From assembly GCF_026262505.1 (NCBI RefSeq), contig NC_067204.1, positions 7,163,797-7,227,796 of the forward strand: a DNA stretch of 64,000 nt. The letters run 5' to 3'. The translations under genes and the position numbers were made by a program. Below, piece by piece: positions 21,350-32,667 of the stretch (position 1 is the stretch's first letter; every line of letters starts with the position of its first letter). A model generated the notes under the pieces. The model was not told the origin of the DNA. It ran no database searches and saw only the letters and a list, made by a program, of their open reading frames with translations. This DNA is from Trichomonas vaginalis G3 (lineage: Eukaryota > Parabasalia > Trichomonadida > Trichomonadidae).

Positions 21350-21962
21350 TTATGGAATTCTCTTTCTTTTCATATTTATCATTGTTTTATAGAATTCTCT
21401 TTCTTTTCATATTAATCATTGTTTTATGAAATTCTCTTTCTTTTCATATTTAGCATTGTTTTATGAAATTCTCTTTCTTTTCATATTTAGCATTGTTTTA
21501 TGAAATTCTCTTTCTTTTCATATTTAGCATTGTTGTATCGAATTCTCTTTCTTTTCATATTAATCACTGTTTTATAGAATTCTCTTTCTTTTCATATTTA
21601 TCATTGTTTTATGAAATTCTCTTTCTTTTCATATTTATCATTATCATGTTTTGATAAAATTCTCTTTCTTTTCATATTTATCATTGTTTTATGAAATTCT
21701 CTTTCTTTTCATATTAATCATTGTTTGATAAAATTCTCTTTCTTTTCATATTAATCACTGTTTTATAGAATTCTCTTTCTTTTCATATTTATCATTGTTT
21801 TATGAAATTCTCTTTCTTTTCATATTTATCATTGTTTGATAAAATTCTCTTTCTTTTCATATTTATCATTGTTTTATGAAATTCTCTTTCTTTTCATATT
21901 AATCATTGTTTTATGAAATTCTCTTTCTTTTCATATTAATCATTGTTTTATGAATTTCTCTC

Positions 21963-22061
21963 AATATTGATGAATGCCCTCTTAGCATTGCCATCAAAAA
22001 GATGTCGATAGAAATTGTCCAATTCCTAGTTGATCATGGTGCTGATGTTAACATGAAACTT
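21963..22061 (+). pseudogene. Isolated ankyrin-repeat segment
   Basis: Copy of the ankyrin segment at 913-1011 in the duplicated block that lacks the Polinton. Confidence 0.7.
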
Positions 22062-22920
22062 ATTCTCTTTCTTTTCATATTTATCATTATTTTATGACAT
22101 TCTCTTTCTTTTCATATTTATCCTTGTTTTATGGAATTCTCTTTCTTTTCATATTTATTAATGTGTTATGGAATTCTCTTTCTTTTCATATTTATCATTG
22201 TTTTATAGAATTCTCTTTCTTTTCATATTAATCATTGTTTTATGAAATTCTCTTTCTTTTCATATTTATCATTGTTTTATGGAATTCTCTTTCTTTTCAT
22301 ATTAATCATTGTTTTATGAAATTCTCTTTCTTTTCATATTAATCATTGTTTTATGAAATTCTCTTTCTTTTCATATTTATCATTGTTTTATGAAATTCTC
22401 TTTCTTTTCATATTTATCATTGTTTTATGAAATTCTCTTTCTTTTCATATTCATCATTGTTTGATAAAATTCTCTTTCTTTTCGTATTTATCATTGTTTT
22501 ATTACATTCTCTTTCTTTTCCTATTTATCATTGTTTTATTACATTCTATTTCTTTTCATATTAATCATTGTTTTATGAAATTCTCTTTCTTTTCATATTA
22601 ATCATTGTTTGATAAAATTCTCTTTCTTTTCATATTTAGCATTGTTTTATGAAATTCTCTTTCTTTTCATATTTAGCATTGTTTGATAAAATTCTCTTTC
22701 TTTTCATATTTAACATTGTTTTATTACATTCTCTTTCTTTTCATATTAATCATTGTTTTATGACATTCTCTTTCTTTTCATATTTATCATTGTTTGATAA
22801 AATTCTCTTTCTTTTCATATTTAGCATTGTTGTATAGAATTCTCTTTCTTTTCATATTCATCATTGTTTGATAAAATTCTATTTCTTTTCATATTTATCA
22901 TTGTTTTATGGTATTCTCTC

Positions 22921-23019
22921 GATATTAATGAATGCCCTCTTAGTATTGCAGTCGAAGTGAAGTCGATAGAAATTGTCCAATTCCTAGTTGATCATGGTGC
23001 TGATGTTAACATGAAACTT
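22921..23019 (+). pseudogene. Ankyrin-repeat segment, better preserved
   Basis: Reads DINECPLSIAVEVKSIEIVQ then FLVDHGADVNMK, a complete ankyrin-type unit. Compared with the other copies it keeps AVEVKS instead of AIKKMS, closer to trichomonad ankyrin consensus, and is therefore perhaps nearer the ancestral gene. Confidence 0.7.
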
Positions 23020-23212
23020 ATTCTCTTTCTTTTCACATTTATAATTGTTTTATGACATTTTCTTTCTTTTCATATTAATAATTGTTTTATATAATTGTCT
23101 TTCTTTTCATATTTATCATTATTTTATGACATTCTCTTTCTTTTCATATTAATTATTGTTTTATGGAATTCTCTTTCTTTTCATATTTATCATTGTTCTA
23201 TAACATTCCCTC

Positions 23213-23305
23213 GATATTAATCAATGCCCTCTTAGCTTTGCCATCGATGTTAAAGCAACAAACATTTTCAAATTCTTAGTTGAACATGGTGCTACAAATG
23301 ACTAA
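23213..23305 (+). CDS. 3' end of an ankyrin-repeat gene
   Basis: Last ankyrin unit (DINQCPLSFAIDVKATNIFK then FLVEHGATND) followed by a TAA at 23303-23305. The following 90 bp, with TAATAATTCTTTTTC and TTATTTAAGAATAAACATCT, is shared with the 3' flank at 32040-32125, so the stop and 3' flank are conserved between two gene copies. The upstream part of the gene is replaced by minisatellite, so it is probably not translated as a full ankyrin protein now. Confidence 0.65.
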   Translation, partial: DINQCPLSFAIDVKATNIFKFLVEHGATND

Positions 23306-23506
23306 TAATTCTTTTTCTAATAACATTATTTTATATTGAAAAAAGCTATAGTAACTATGTTATTATTTAAGAATAAACATCTCATAATAATTTAATATTA
23401 ATTCATTGTATTAATACACTTGTAGAAAGCCCCAAATTTGAATGTTGGCAAGACTATTTTTTGTCAAAAATTTTCAATTATTCTTTGCGCCCGAAATTAT
23501 CTCATA

Positions 23507-24493
23507 CCGAAATGGCTCACAAAAAAAGTGACATTTTTGGCGCCAATAATTTGATTTTTCTGATTCTTTCTATTTAGATATATTTATTTAATATTCATAT
23601 TCCTTTATATTGCCTCATATTATTTCCCATTTTTAATCATATTATACAAATCTTTAATAATTTTTAATGTTTTGAGCTTCAAAATCTTGTTCTAACTATT
23701 TTCATTCATATATCCTAGAAAAAATTAAAAAGTTTTTTAGAAATAAAAATGTTTGTATGTAAAGTATTGAAAATATTCTAGATGAGAAGACATTCTCCAG
23801 AAGAGATTGATATTGATTGGCTTTGTGCGAAAGCTAAAATAAATCATGAAGGCAGAGTTATATATAATCATACTATCTTAAAGTATTCCAGAAATTTCCA
23901 AAATTAACCGAAATATAACTGTACAGAATTACTATTTTCGAGATAAAATTCATATGGAAATACTAATTCATAACGCTTTATGTTATATAAAATTTAATTT
24001 ATAAAAATTTCAAAATAAATCAAATTTAACACAATGAATATAACTGCAATCGAGGTTTTTGACGATTGATTCTTACGAGGAAGTTTTCCAAACTTTGAGT
24101 TAATGTCTTGATATTAACTCAAAGTTTGGAAGTCTAATAAGGGGAATTGTAGGCTATGAGGTACTGATTATATATCAGTGCCTCATAGCCTGCAATTCCA
24201 TTAGAAATGGGAGAAACTTTGTCCGCATTAACTTATGATGCGGACAAAGTTTCTCCCATTTCTACTTAGAATGAAAGGGCAAGAGTATATAGGTACACTA
24301 TATATCTCTTGCCCTTTCCTTCTTACCTAAAGACTTCCAATCTTATTTTTTTTCCAATTTTTCCCCTAAATTTAAATCTTATATAATATAAATAAAATGC
24401 ATAATATCAATCACAAAAATTAATGTTTATTTTTTTAATTAAAATTGCCGCGCAATTTAAGGTTTTCTGTCACTTTTTTGTGAGCCATTTCGG
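23507..24493. mobile_element. Non-autonomous TA-flanked DNA transposon (MITE-like), 987 bp
   Basis: Ends are inverted repeats: CCGAAATGGCTCACAAAAAA with AGTGACA at the left, and GTCACTTTTTTGTGAGCCAT with TTCGG at the right. Both ends are bordered by TA (23505-23506 and 24494-24495), the target duplication of Tc1/mariner and pogo-type elements. The TIR shares CCGAAA and AAAAAGTGAC with the right end of the transposon at 29540-31377. The only coding trace is a 41-codon frame from ATG 23781 (MRRHSPEEIDIDWLCAKAK), possibly a transposase N-terminus. The interior from 24088 to 24340 is a row of hairpins. Confidence 0.85.
24088..24340. repeat. Four serial stem-loops closed by an outer stem
   Basis: Stems at 24088-24129 (CCAAACTTTGAGTTAAT and its complement), 24143-24199 (GGAATTGTAGGCTATGAGG), 24204-24262 (GAAATGGGAGAAACTTTGTC) and 24273-24319 (GAAAGGGCAAGAG). 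GGAAGTCT (24128) pairs with AGACTTCC (24332-24339), enclosing the last three hairpins in a cloverleaf-like fold. The stems are near perfect and their sequences unrelated to each other, which chance does not give. Confidence 0.85.
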
Positions 24494-24495
24494 TA

Positions 24496-24753
24496 CGAAA
24501 CAGTCAGGAAAATTGATAGAATGACAGAAAGTTGTAAAATCGACCCTTAAGGCTTCACTAGCATGACAAAAAAATTCAAAATATTAAAAAATGAAAAATA
24601 TGCTCTACAAAGAATAGAAGTTTTCCAATGAAAATTTTAAAAAAATTGAGATTATTCCATTAATTATAGGTCACCTATCAAACATTCGAAAAAACAATTT
24701 ATTATCTATCATATTGATAGCTTTCTGTTTTGTATTGGATATGGAGGTATCTA
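24496..24753. other. AT-rich spacer, no gene seen
   Basis: Between the MITE and the TAGAA satellite. No open frame, repeat or motif that I can support, apart from a short CTATCA...TGATAG inverted repeat near 24700. Confidence 0.5.
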
Positions 24754-27700
24754 ATATGAATAGAATAGAATAGAATATGAATTAGAATAGAAATAGAATA
24801 GAATAGAATAGAATAGAATAGATAGAATAGAATAGAATATAGAATAGAAATAGAATAGAATAGAATAGAATAGAATAGAATAGAATAGAATAGAATAGAA
24901 TAGAATAGAATAGAATAGAATAGAATAGAATAGAATAGAATAGAATAGAATAGAATAGAATAGAATAGAAAGAATAGAATAGAATAGAATAGAATAGAAT
25001 AGAAAATAGAATAGAATAGAAAATAGAATAGAATAGAAATAGAATAGAATAGAAAGAGAATAGAATAGAATAGAATAGAATAGAATAGAATAGAATAGAA
25101 TAGAAGAATAGAATAGAATAGAATAGAATAGAATAGAATAGAATAGAATAGAATAGAATAGAATAGAATAGAATAGAATAGAATAGAATAGAATAGAATA
25201 GAATAGAATAGAATAGAATAGAATAGAATAGAATAGAATAGAATAGAATAGAATAGAATAGAATAGAATAGAATAGAATAGAATAGAATAGAATAGAATA
25301 GAATAGAATAGAATAGAATAGAATAGAATAGAATAGAATAGAATAGAATAGAATAGAATAGAATAGAATAGAATAGAATAGAATAGAATAGAATAGAATA
25401 GAATAGAATAGAATAGAATAGAATAGAATAGAATAGAATAGAATAGAATAGAATAGAATAGAATAGAATAGAATAGAATAGAATAGAATAGAATAGAATA
25501 GAATAGAATAGAATAGAATAGAATAGAATAGAATAGAATAGAATAGAATAGAATAGAATAGAATAGAATAGAATAGAATAGAATAGAATAGAATAGAATA
25601 GAATAGAATAGAATAGAATAGAATAGAATAGAATAGAATAGAATAGAATAGAATAGAATAGAATAGAATAGAATAGAATAGAATAGAATAGAATAGAATA
25701 GAATAGAATAGAATAGAATAGAATAGAATAGAATAGAATAGAATAGAATAGAATAGAATAGAATAGAATAGAATAGAATAGAATAGAATAGAATAGAATA
25801 GAATAGAATAGAATAGAATAGAATAGAATAGAATAGAATAGAATAGAATAGAATAGAATAGAATAGAATAGAATAGAATAGAATAGAATAGAATAGAATA
25901 GAATAGAATAGAATAGAATAGAATAGAATAGAATAGAATAGAATAGAATAGAATAGAATAGAATAGAATAGAATAGAATAGAATAGAATAGAATAGAATA
26001 GAATAGAATAGAATAGAATAGAATAGAATAGAATAGAATAGAATAGAATAGAATAGAAGAATAGAATAGAATAGAATAGAAATAGAATTAGAATATAGAA
26101 TAAGAATAGAAAGAATTAGAATAGAATAGAATAGATATAGAATAGAATAGAAAGTAGAATAGAATAGAATAGAATAGAAATAGGAATAGAATAGAATAGA
26201 AATAGAATAGAATAGAATAGAATAGAATAGAATAGAATAGAATAGAATAGATAGAATAGAATAGAATAATAGAATAGAAAGAATAGAATAGAATAGAATA
26301 GAATAGAATAGAATAGAATAGAATAGAATAGAATAGAATATAGAATAGAATAGAATAGAATAGAAATAGAATAGAATAGAATAGAATAGATATGAATAGA
26401 ATAGAAAGAATAGATAGAATAGAATAGAATAGAATAGAATATAGAATAGAAATATAGAATTAGGAATAGAATAGAATAGAATAGAATAGAATAGAATAGA
26501 TAGAATAGAATAGAATAGAATAGAAAGAATAGAATAGAATAGAATAGAATAGAATAGAATAAGAATAGAATAGAATAGAGAATAGAATAGAATAGAATAG
26601 AATAGAATAGAAATAGAATAGAATAGAATAGAATAGAATAGAATAGAAAAGAATAGAATAGAATAAATAGAATAAATAGAAAGAATAGAATAGAATAAAT
26701 AGAATAGAATAGAATAGAATAGAATAGAATAGAATAGAATAGAAGAAATAGAATAGAATAGATAGAATAGAATAGAAATAGAATAGAATAGAATAGAAAT
26801 AGAATAGAATAGAATAGAATAGAATAGAATAGAATAGAATAGAATAGAATAGAATAGAAATAGAATAATAGAATAGAATAGAAATAGAATAGAATAGAAT
26901 AGAATAGAATAGAATAGAATAGAATAGAAATAGAATAGAATAGAATAGAATAGAATAGAATAAGAATAGAATAGAAATAGAATAGAATAGAATAGAATAG
27001 AATAAGAATAGAAAGAATAGAATAGAATAGAATAGAATAGAAAAATAGAATAGAATAGAATAGAATAGAATAGAATAGAATAGAATAGAATAGAATAGAA
27101 TAGAATAGATAGAATAATAATAGAATAGAAATAGAATAGAATAGAATAGAATAGAATAGAATAGAATAGAATAGAATAGAAAGAATAGAATAGAATAGAA
27201 TAGAATAGAATAGAATAGAATAGAATAGAATAGAATAGAATAGAATAGATTAGAATAGAATAGAATAGAATAGAATAGAATATAGAATAGAATAGAATAG
27301 AAATAGAATAGAATTAGAATAGAATAGAATAGAATAGAATAGAATAAAAGAATAGAATAGAATAGAATAGAATTAGAATAGAAATAGAATAGAATAGAAT
27401 AGAATAGAATAGAATAGAATAGAAATAGAATAGATAGAATAGAATAGAATAGAAAGAATAGAATAGAATAGAATAGAATAGAATAGAATAGAATAGAATA
27501 GAATAGAATAGAATAGAAAATAGAAATAGAGATAGAATAAAAGAATAGAATAGAATAGAATAGAATAGAATAGAATAGAATAGAATAGAATAGAATAGAA
27601 TAGAAATAGAATAGAATAGAATAGAATAGAATAGAAATAGAATAGAATAGAATAGAATAGAAATAGAATAGAAATAGAATAGAATAGAATAGAATAGTAG

Positions 27701-29293
27701 AATAGAATAGAATAGAAATAGAATAGAATAGAATAGAATAGAATTAGAATAGAAATAGAATAGAATAGAATAGAATAGAATAGAATAGAATAGAATAGAA
27801 TAGAATAGAATAGAATAGAATAGAATAGAATAAGAAAAATAAGAAAAAAAATTAGAAATAGAATAGAATGAATAGAATAGAATAGAATAGAATAGAATAG
27901 TAATAGAATAGAATAGAAATAGAATAGAATAGAATAGGAATAGAATAGAATAGAATAGAATAGAATAGAATAGAATAGAATAGAATAGAATAGAATAAAT
28001 GAATAGAATAGAATAGAATAGAATAGAATAGAATAAGAATAGAATAGAATAGAATAGAATAGAATAGAATAGAAATAGAAAGAATAGAATAGAATAGAAT
28101 AGAGAATAGAATAGAATAGAATAGAATAGAATAGAATAGAATAGAATAGAATAGAATAGAATAGAATAGAATAGAATAGAATAGAAATAGAATAGAAAGA
28201 ATAGAAATAGAATAGAATATGAATAGAATAGAATAGAATAGAATAGATAGAATAGAATAGAATTATGAATAGAATAGAATAGAATAGAATAGAATAGAAA
28301 TAGAATAGAATAGAATAGAATAGAATAGAAATAGAATAGAATAGAATAGAATTAGAATAGAATAGAATAGAATAGAATAGAATAGAATAGAAAGAATAGA
28401 ATAGAATAGAATAGAATAGAAATAGAATAATAGAATAGAATAGAATAGAATAGAAATAGAATAGAATAGAATAGAATAGAATAGAATAGAATAGATAGAA
28501 TAGAATAGAATAAGAATAAAAGAATAGAATAGAATAGAATAGAATAGAAAGAATAGATAGAATAGAATAGAAATAGAATAGAATAGAATAGAATAGAATA
28601 GATAGAATTAGAATAGAATAGAATAGAATAGAATAGAAATAGAATAGATAAATAGAATAGGAATAGAAAGAATAAATGAATAGAATAGAATAGAATAGAA
28701 TAGAATAGAATAGAATAGATAGAATAGAATAGACATAGAATAGAATAGAATAGAATAAAAATAGAAATAGAATAGAAATAGAATAGAATAGAATAGAATA
28801 GAATAGAATAGAATAGAATAGAATAGAATAGAATAGAATAGAATAGAATAGAATAGAATAGAATAGAATAGAATAGAATAGAATAGAATAGAATAGAAAG
28901 AATAGAATAGAATAGAATAGAATAGAATAGAATAAATAGAATTAGAATAGAATAGAATAGAATAGAATATAGAATAAGAATAGAAATAGAATAGAATAGA
29001 ATAGAAATAGAATAGAATAGAATAGAATAGAATAGAATAGAATAGAATAGAATTAGAATAGAATAGAATAGAATAGAATAGAATAAGAAATAGAATAGAA
29101 TAGAATAGAATAAATAGAATAGAATAGAATAGAATAGAATAGAATAGAATAGAATAGAATAAGAATAGAATAGAATAGAATAGATAGAATAGAAATAGAA
29201 TAGAATAGAAGAATAGAATAGAATAGAATAGAATAGAATAGAATAGAAAGAATATGATAGAATAGAATAGAATAGAATAGAAATAGAATAGAA
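24754..29293. repeat. (TAGAA)n pentanucleotide satellite, about 4.5 kb
   Basis: About 900 copies of TAGAA. The part 25110-26050 is perfect; the sides show many one-base gains and losses (AAATAGAA, AGAAGAA, TATAGAA). Reverse complement TTCTA gives spurious Ile/Leu/Phe/Tyr/Ser-rich frames, which are not genes. It ends at a 100-base N run (29294-29393), so the true length is unknown. Confidence 0.98.
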
Positions 29294-29393
29294 NNNNNNN
29301 NNNNNNNNNNNNNNNNNNNNNNNNNNNNNNNNNNNNNNNNNNNNNNNNNNNNNNNNNNNNNNNNNNNNNNNNNNNNNNNNNNNNNNNNNNNNN
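29294..29393. other. Assembly gap of 100 N
   Basis: Exactly 100 N, the usual placeholder for a gap of unknown size, at the end of the TAGAA satellite. Confidence 0.98.
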
Positions 29394-29578
29394 AATTTTT
29401 TCTGAAATTAACTTTAAAAGTACTAAGTAAGATCATTTATTTTTGCATAATATAATGCCAATATGGTTTCTTTTGATTTTATTTCATTTATAAGCAAATC
29501 AGATTTACCCAAAAACTCCACTCATAAGCGTTCATTTGCTAAATTAAAAAGTGACAATGGGCTAGTCTGTCCCTTTCT

Positions 29579-29700
29579 CTATATAAATATATACATATAT
29601 AAATATATACATATATAAATATATACATATATAAATATATACATATATAATATATACATATATAAATATATACATATATAAATATACATATATATATAAA
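29579..29700. repeat. 16-bp AT minisatellite
   Basis: ATATATAAATATATAC repeated about seven times with small length variants. It lies within the 5' flank of the transposase gene. Confidence 0.9.
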
Positions 29701-29745
29701 TAACAAAATATAATCAAAAAATAGTGTTTGGAAATTTAAGGTTAA

Positions 29746-31280
29746 GTGTCACTTTTTCTACTGTCACTTTTTCGTAAATTCTACCACACTCTGACATATA
29801 GTCAAACTAAGCTTGCATGGGAGGAAGAATACCCAGATCTCGGAACTTTAACATCCAATCTCATTGCTACTGCACTTAAAAGAGCTGCATTAGGTCTATA
29901 CTGGGAAAAAGGGAATCATGGCGGTGCAGATCCATACCTATGCGAGCGTGATCAGCTCACTTTAAAAGAAATTATCGAAGATTCTGCTTACAAAGGTGAA
30001 GCTCTAGAAGCAGCTGACATTATTGACGAGGCGTTCAAGTTGAAAGAGCTCAGAAGAGATTATGGTTACAGATTCCTTCTTGAGATTAATTGTCCTACTC
30101 TTGCAGAAGAAGTTATCAATACTCTTGGTGGTGATGATGTATCGAGACCTTATGTTAACCATATTTTACAGCAATTGCATTGCAAGCTTAAGGCATGCCA
30201 AGAGATTGAAGAATCAAGATACATGGCGTGTGAACCAAGAATTATCGAAGAATTCTACGATAAACATCGTGAAACAATCGAAAGTACTCCAGAGGAGTTG
30301 ATTTTTAGTATCGATGAAACATTCATAAACAAATTTAAGAAGAAGAAAGTTGCATTACCTGAGGAGATAGAGCATATGATCGCCAAAGGAATTCCAAACT
30401 TTCCGCACATTACAGCTTTATGCGGATGCTCAATGACAGGCAAATCTGTTCCACCTCTCTTTGTTCTCCCATGTATTGCAGAACTACCTAGAGAACTGAA
30501 AGTATTCCAGCGCAAAAGACATTGTTGGTTTACTTCTACGCCAAAAGGCTGGGTGAACAGAAGTGTATTCTTATTGTATTGCATTTTCTTCATCGAGTGG
30601 CTTAACTTTGAACGCCAGAGAATGCCAGAAGATATACGTGACAAGCCTGCTCTCATTGTGTGTGATGGACACTCCAGCCGCAGAATCCTCTGGCATTGTT
30701 CCTTTTGGCAAGTGCCAACATCAAATTAATTGTTCTTCCCGCACATACAACACACATTTTACAAGTATTTGATGTTGGCATTGCCAAAAGATTAAAGTCC
30801 AAATTCACGGATTATCTGAGAGATTACATTAAGGCACCGAAGCAAGAGTTCAACAGCAATGCTGCAATGATGCGCTACGCCATTATCTACTCATTTATTA
30901 GCGCATGGCAAGAATCAGTATCATTAAGAACGGTTCAAAATGCTGCTGCCGCCTGCGGTCTTTGCCCTTGTTCTGTAGAAGCTCTCAAACATAATAAGTA
31001 TGTTCGTGAATTGACTCCTGCAGAAAACGAATTGCAAGAGAAAAGAAATTACCGTAATCGAAATCGTTTTAACATCAATGGTGAAGAATTGACGACGATG
31101 GAAATGATTTGCGCAATTTCTGACAATATTAAGAAGAATCCTGCAAATCACAGATTTTGCAGGAAGCCAGAACAAGACACCAAGGAACGTTTCTACTTTT
31201 GGATTACAAACTATCTTGATCCCAGCACTGAGTTGTTGACAAAACTCCCTAATATGCCAGGTTATAGTCCAAATGATTAG
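29746..31280 (+). pseudogene. DDE_1 (pogo-like) transposase, one frameshift, no 5' ATG
   Basis: DDE transposase that would cut and insert the element at TA. An N-terminal helix-turn-helix/CENPB-like region (GNHGGADPYLCERDQLTLKE) precedes the catalytic core: first Asp in LIFSIDETF (about 30301), second in ALIVCDGHSSR (about 30651), third in THILQVFDVGI (about 30765), spaced about 35 residues from the second, with the family LPAHTTHILQ signature. A one-base loss near 30682 separates the second from the third Asp, so the gene is inactive as sequenced. The upstream frame opens at a GTG with no ATG before the domain, so the start is missing or lies in an upstream exon. More GC-rich than its surroundings. 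Confidence 0.85.
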
Positions 31281-31417
31281 GAAAATTTTCCAATTTTCCA
31301 ACAAAAATTTTCCAATTCTCCACCAAAAATTTTTTAATAAAATATTATTTTACGGCATTGCCCGTCACTTTTTTCGGTACAAGGCTAATATCACGGTATA
31401 ACCCCCCTGAAAAGACT

Positions 31418-31949
31418 TTCTTTATTCTCTTTCTTTTCATATTTATCACTGTTTTATGAAATTCTCTTTCTTTTCATATTTATCATTGTTCTATTACATT
31501 CTCTTTCTTTTCATATTTATCATTGTTTTATTACATTCTCTTTCTTTTCATATTTATCATTATTTGATAAAATTCTCTTTCTTTCTATATTTATCATTGT
31601 TTTATTACATTCTCCTTCTTTTCATATTTATCATTGTTTTATGATAATCTCTTTCTTTTCATATTTTTCATTGTTTTATGATATTCTCTTTCCTTTGATA
31701 TTTAACATTGATTTATTGGATTTTGTTTCTTTTGATATTTAACATTGATTTATTGGATTCTGTTTCTTTTCATATTTTTCATTGATTTATTGGATTCTCT
31801 CTCTTTTCATATTTGTCATTGTTTTATGACATTTTCTTTCTTTTCATATTTATCATTGATTTATTGGATTCTATTTCTTTTCATATTTATCATTATTTTA
31901 TAAAATTCACTCTCTTCTCATGTTTATTATTATTTTATGATATTCTTTC
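31418..31949. repeat. 37-bp minisatellite, right block, diverged
   Basis: Same units as at 1-1109, but with more substitutions toward the 3' side (TTTGATATTTAACATTGATT and GGATTCTGTTTC variants). The gradient suggests that this edge of the array is older or no longer homogenised. Confidence 0.9.
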
Positions 31950-32042
31950 GATATTAATGAATGCACACTTAGTATTGTAATCAAAATGAATTCAAAAGAA
32001 ATTGTCCAATTCCTAGTTGAGCATGATGCTACAATTGTTTAA
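31950..32042 (+). CDS. 3' end of a second ankyrin-repeat gene
   Basis: Reads DINECTLSIVIKMNSKEIVQ then FLVEHDATIV and a TAA at 32040-32042. It is 31 codons long, exactly like the terminal unit at 23213-23305, and the 3' flank is shared for about 85 bp. So minisatellite, terminal ankyrin unit, stop and 3' flank exist twice in this window. Confidence 0.65.
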   Translation, partial: DINECTLSIVIKMNSKEIVQFLVEHDATIV

Positions 32043-32667
32043 TAATTCTTTTTCCATTAGCATAATTTTATATTGAAAAAACATTTAGTAATGTTGTTAT
32101 TATTTAAGAATAAACATCTCATAATATATTGCATTAATATACACGAATTTAAAGATGATTACATATTTCAGTGAATCAATAATCGTTTTTCAATATATTC
32201 TGAAAATTTTCTTTCACACCTAGACGATAGTCCCATTAATATTGAATTGTTTTTCTGAGCCTAGTAAGACATTTAAAATATAACATGTGTGAAAAAATGA
32301 ATACCAAGAGAATATTTAATGGAATATATAAATGCCACTTTTTGCTCAAATTCATTCCTTTTTCAGTATCTGGCAGAATAACACACAGTATATAGATCCA
32401 AGGTGATGTGATTTTTGCATCCCTGGGATGGACGATACACCCAAAGTGTCACCTTTTTGGGATAACATGAATTTTAAATATCATGAGAGTTCTGCAAACC
32501 ATATGCACAATATCTATTCAGCCTGACTTCTTGTATATATGAGTTAGACTTCTTAAATATTGTGCTTGGGGCGATATAAGCATTTCCGAGATTACCATCG
32601 TGCTCTATAGTATGCTACTTCTCCCTGGTTCTAGCTCAGTTCCAAGGATATTGGCGTTCAAGGATTT
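32043..32667. other. Intergenic, no gene seen
   Basis: After the ankyrin 3' flank (to about 32125) I see no supportable coding region. At 32385-32450 it holds ACACAGTATATAGATCC and CTGGGATGGACGATA; similar words recur near 33927-33995 (CTGGGAGGACGATA and GGATCTATACACAGTATA), which may be the degenerate edges of one unit of about 1.6 kb. Confidence 0.4.

Larger units (their letters stand above)
21350..23212. repeat. 37-bp minisatellite, middle block
   Basis: Continuation of the array interrupted by the Polinton. Units show the same set of joint variants as 1-1109. The stretch beginning at 21350 repeats at 22166, confirming block duplication of about 816 bp. Two internal ankyrin segments and one terminal ankyrin repeat are embedded. 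Confidence 0.93.
29540..31377 (+). mobile_element. pogo/Tc1-mariner-type DNA transposon
   Basis: The right end GTCACTTTTTTCGG is followed by TA (31378-31379) and resembles the MITE's right end. The left end is less certain: AAAAAGTGACAATGGGC near 29545 fits the inverted form. Inside lie the 16-bp minisatellite and one transposase gene. About 1.8 kb, normal for the superfamily. Confidence 0.65.

Noticed and set aside
24128-24340. Cloverleaf-like fold as a tRNA
   Set aside because: Stems are far too long and no T-loop or anticodon arm sequence is present.
24754-29293. TAGAA satellite as telomere
   Set aside because: It is internal, not G-rich on either strand, and unlike any telomere repeat I know.
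29053-29436. Minus-strand frame of Ile/Leu/Phe/Tyr/Ser
   Set aside because: It is translated pentanucleotide satellite running through the N gap.
30255-31304. Minus-strand frames opposite the transposase
   Set aside because: Shadow frames; the plus strand carries the DDE domain signatures.
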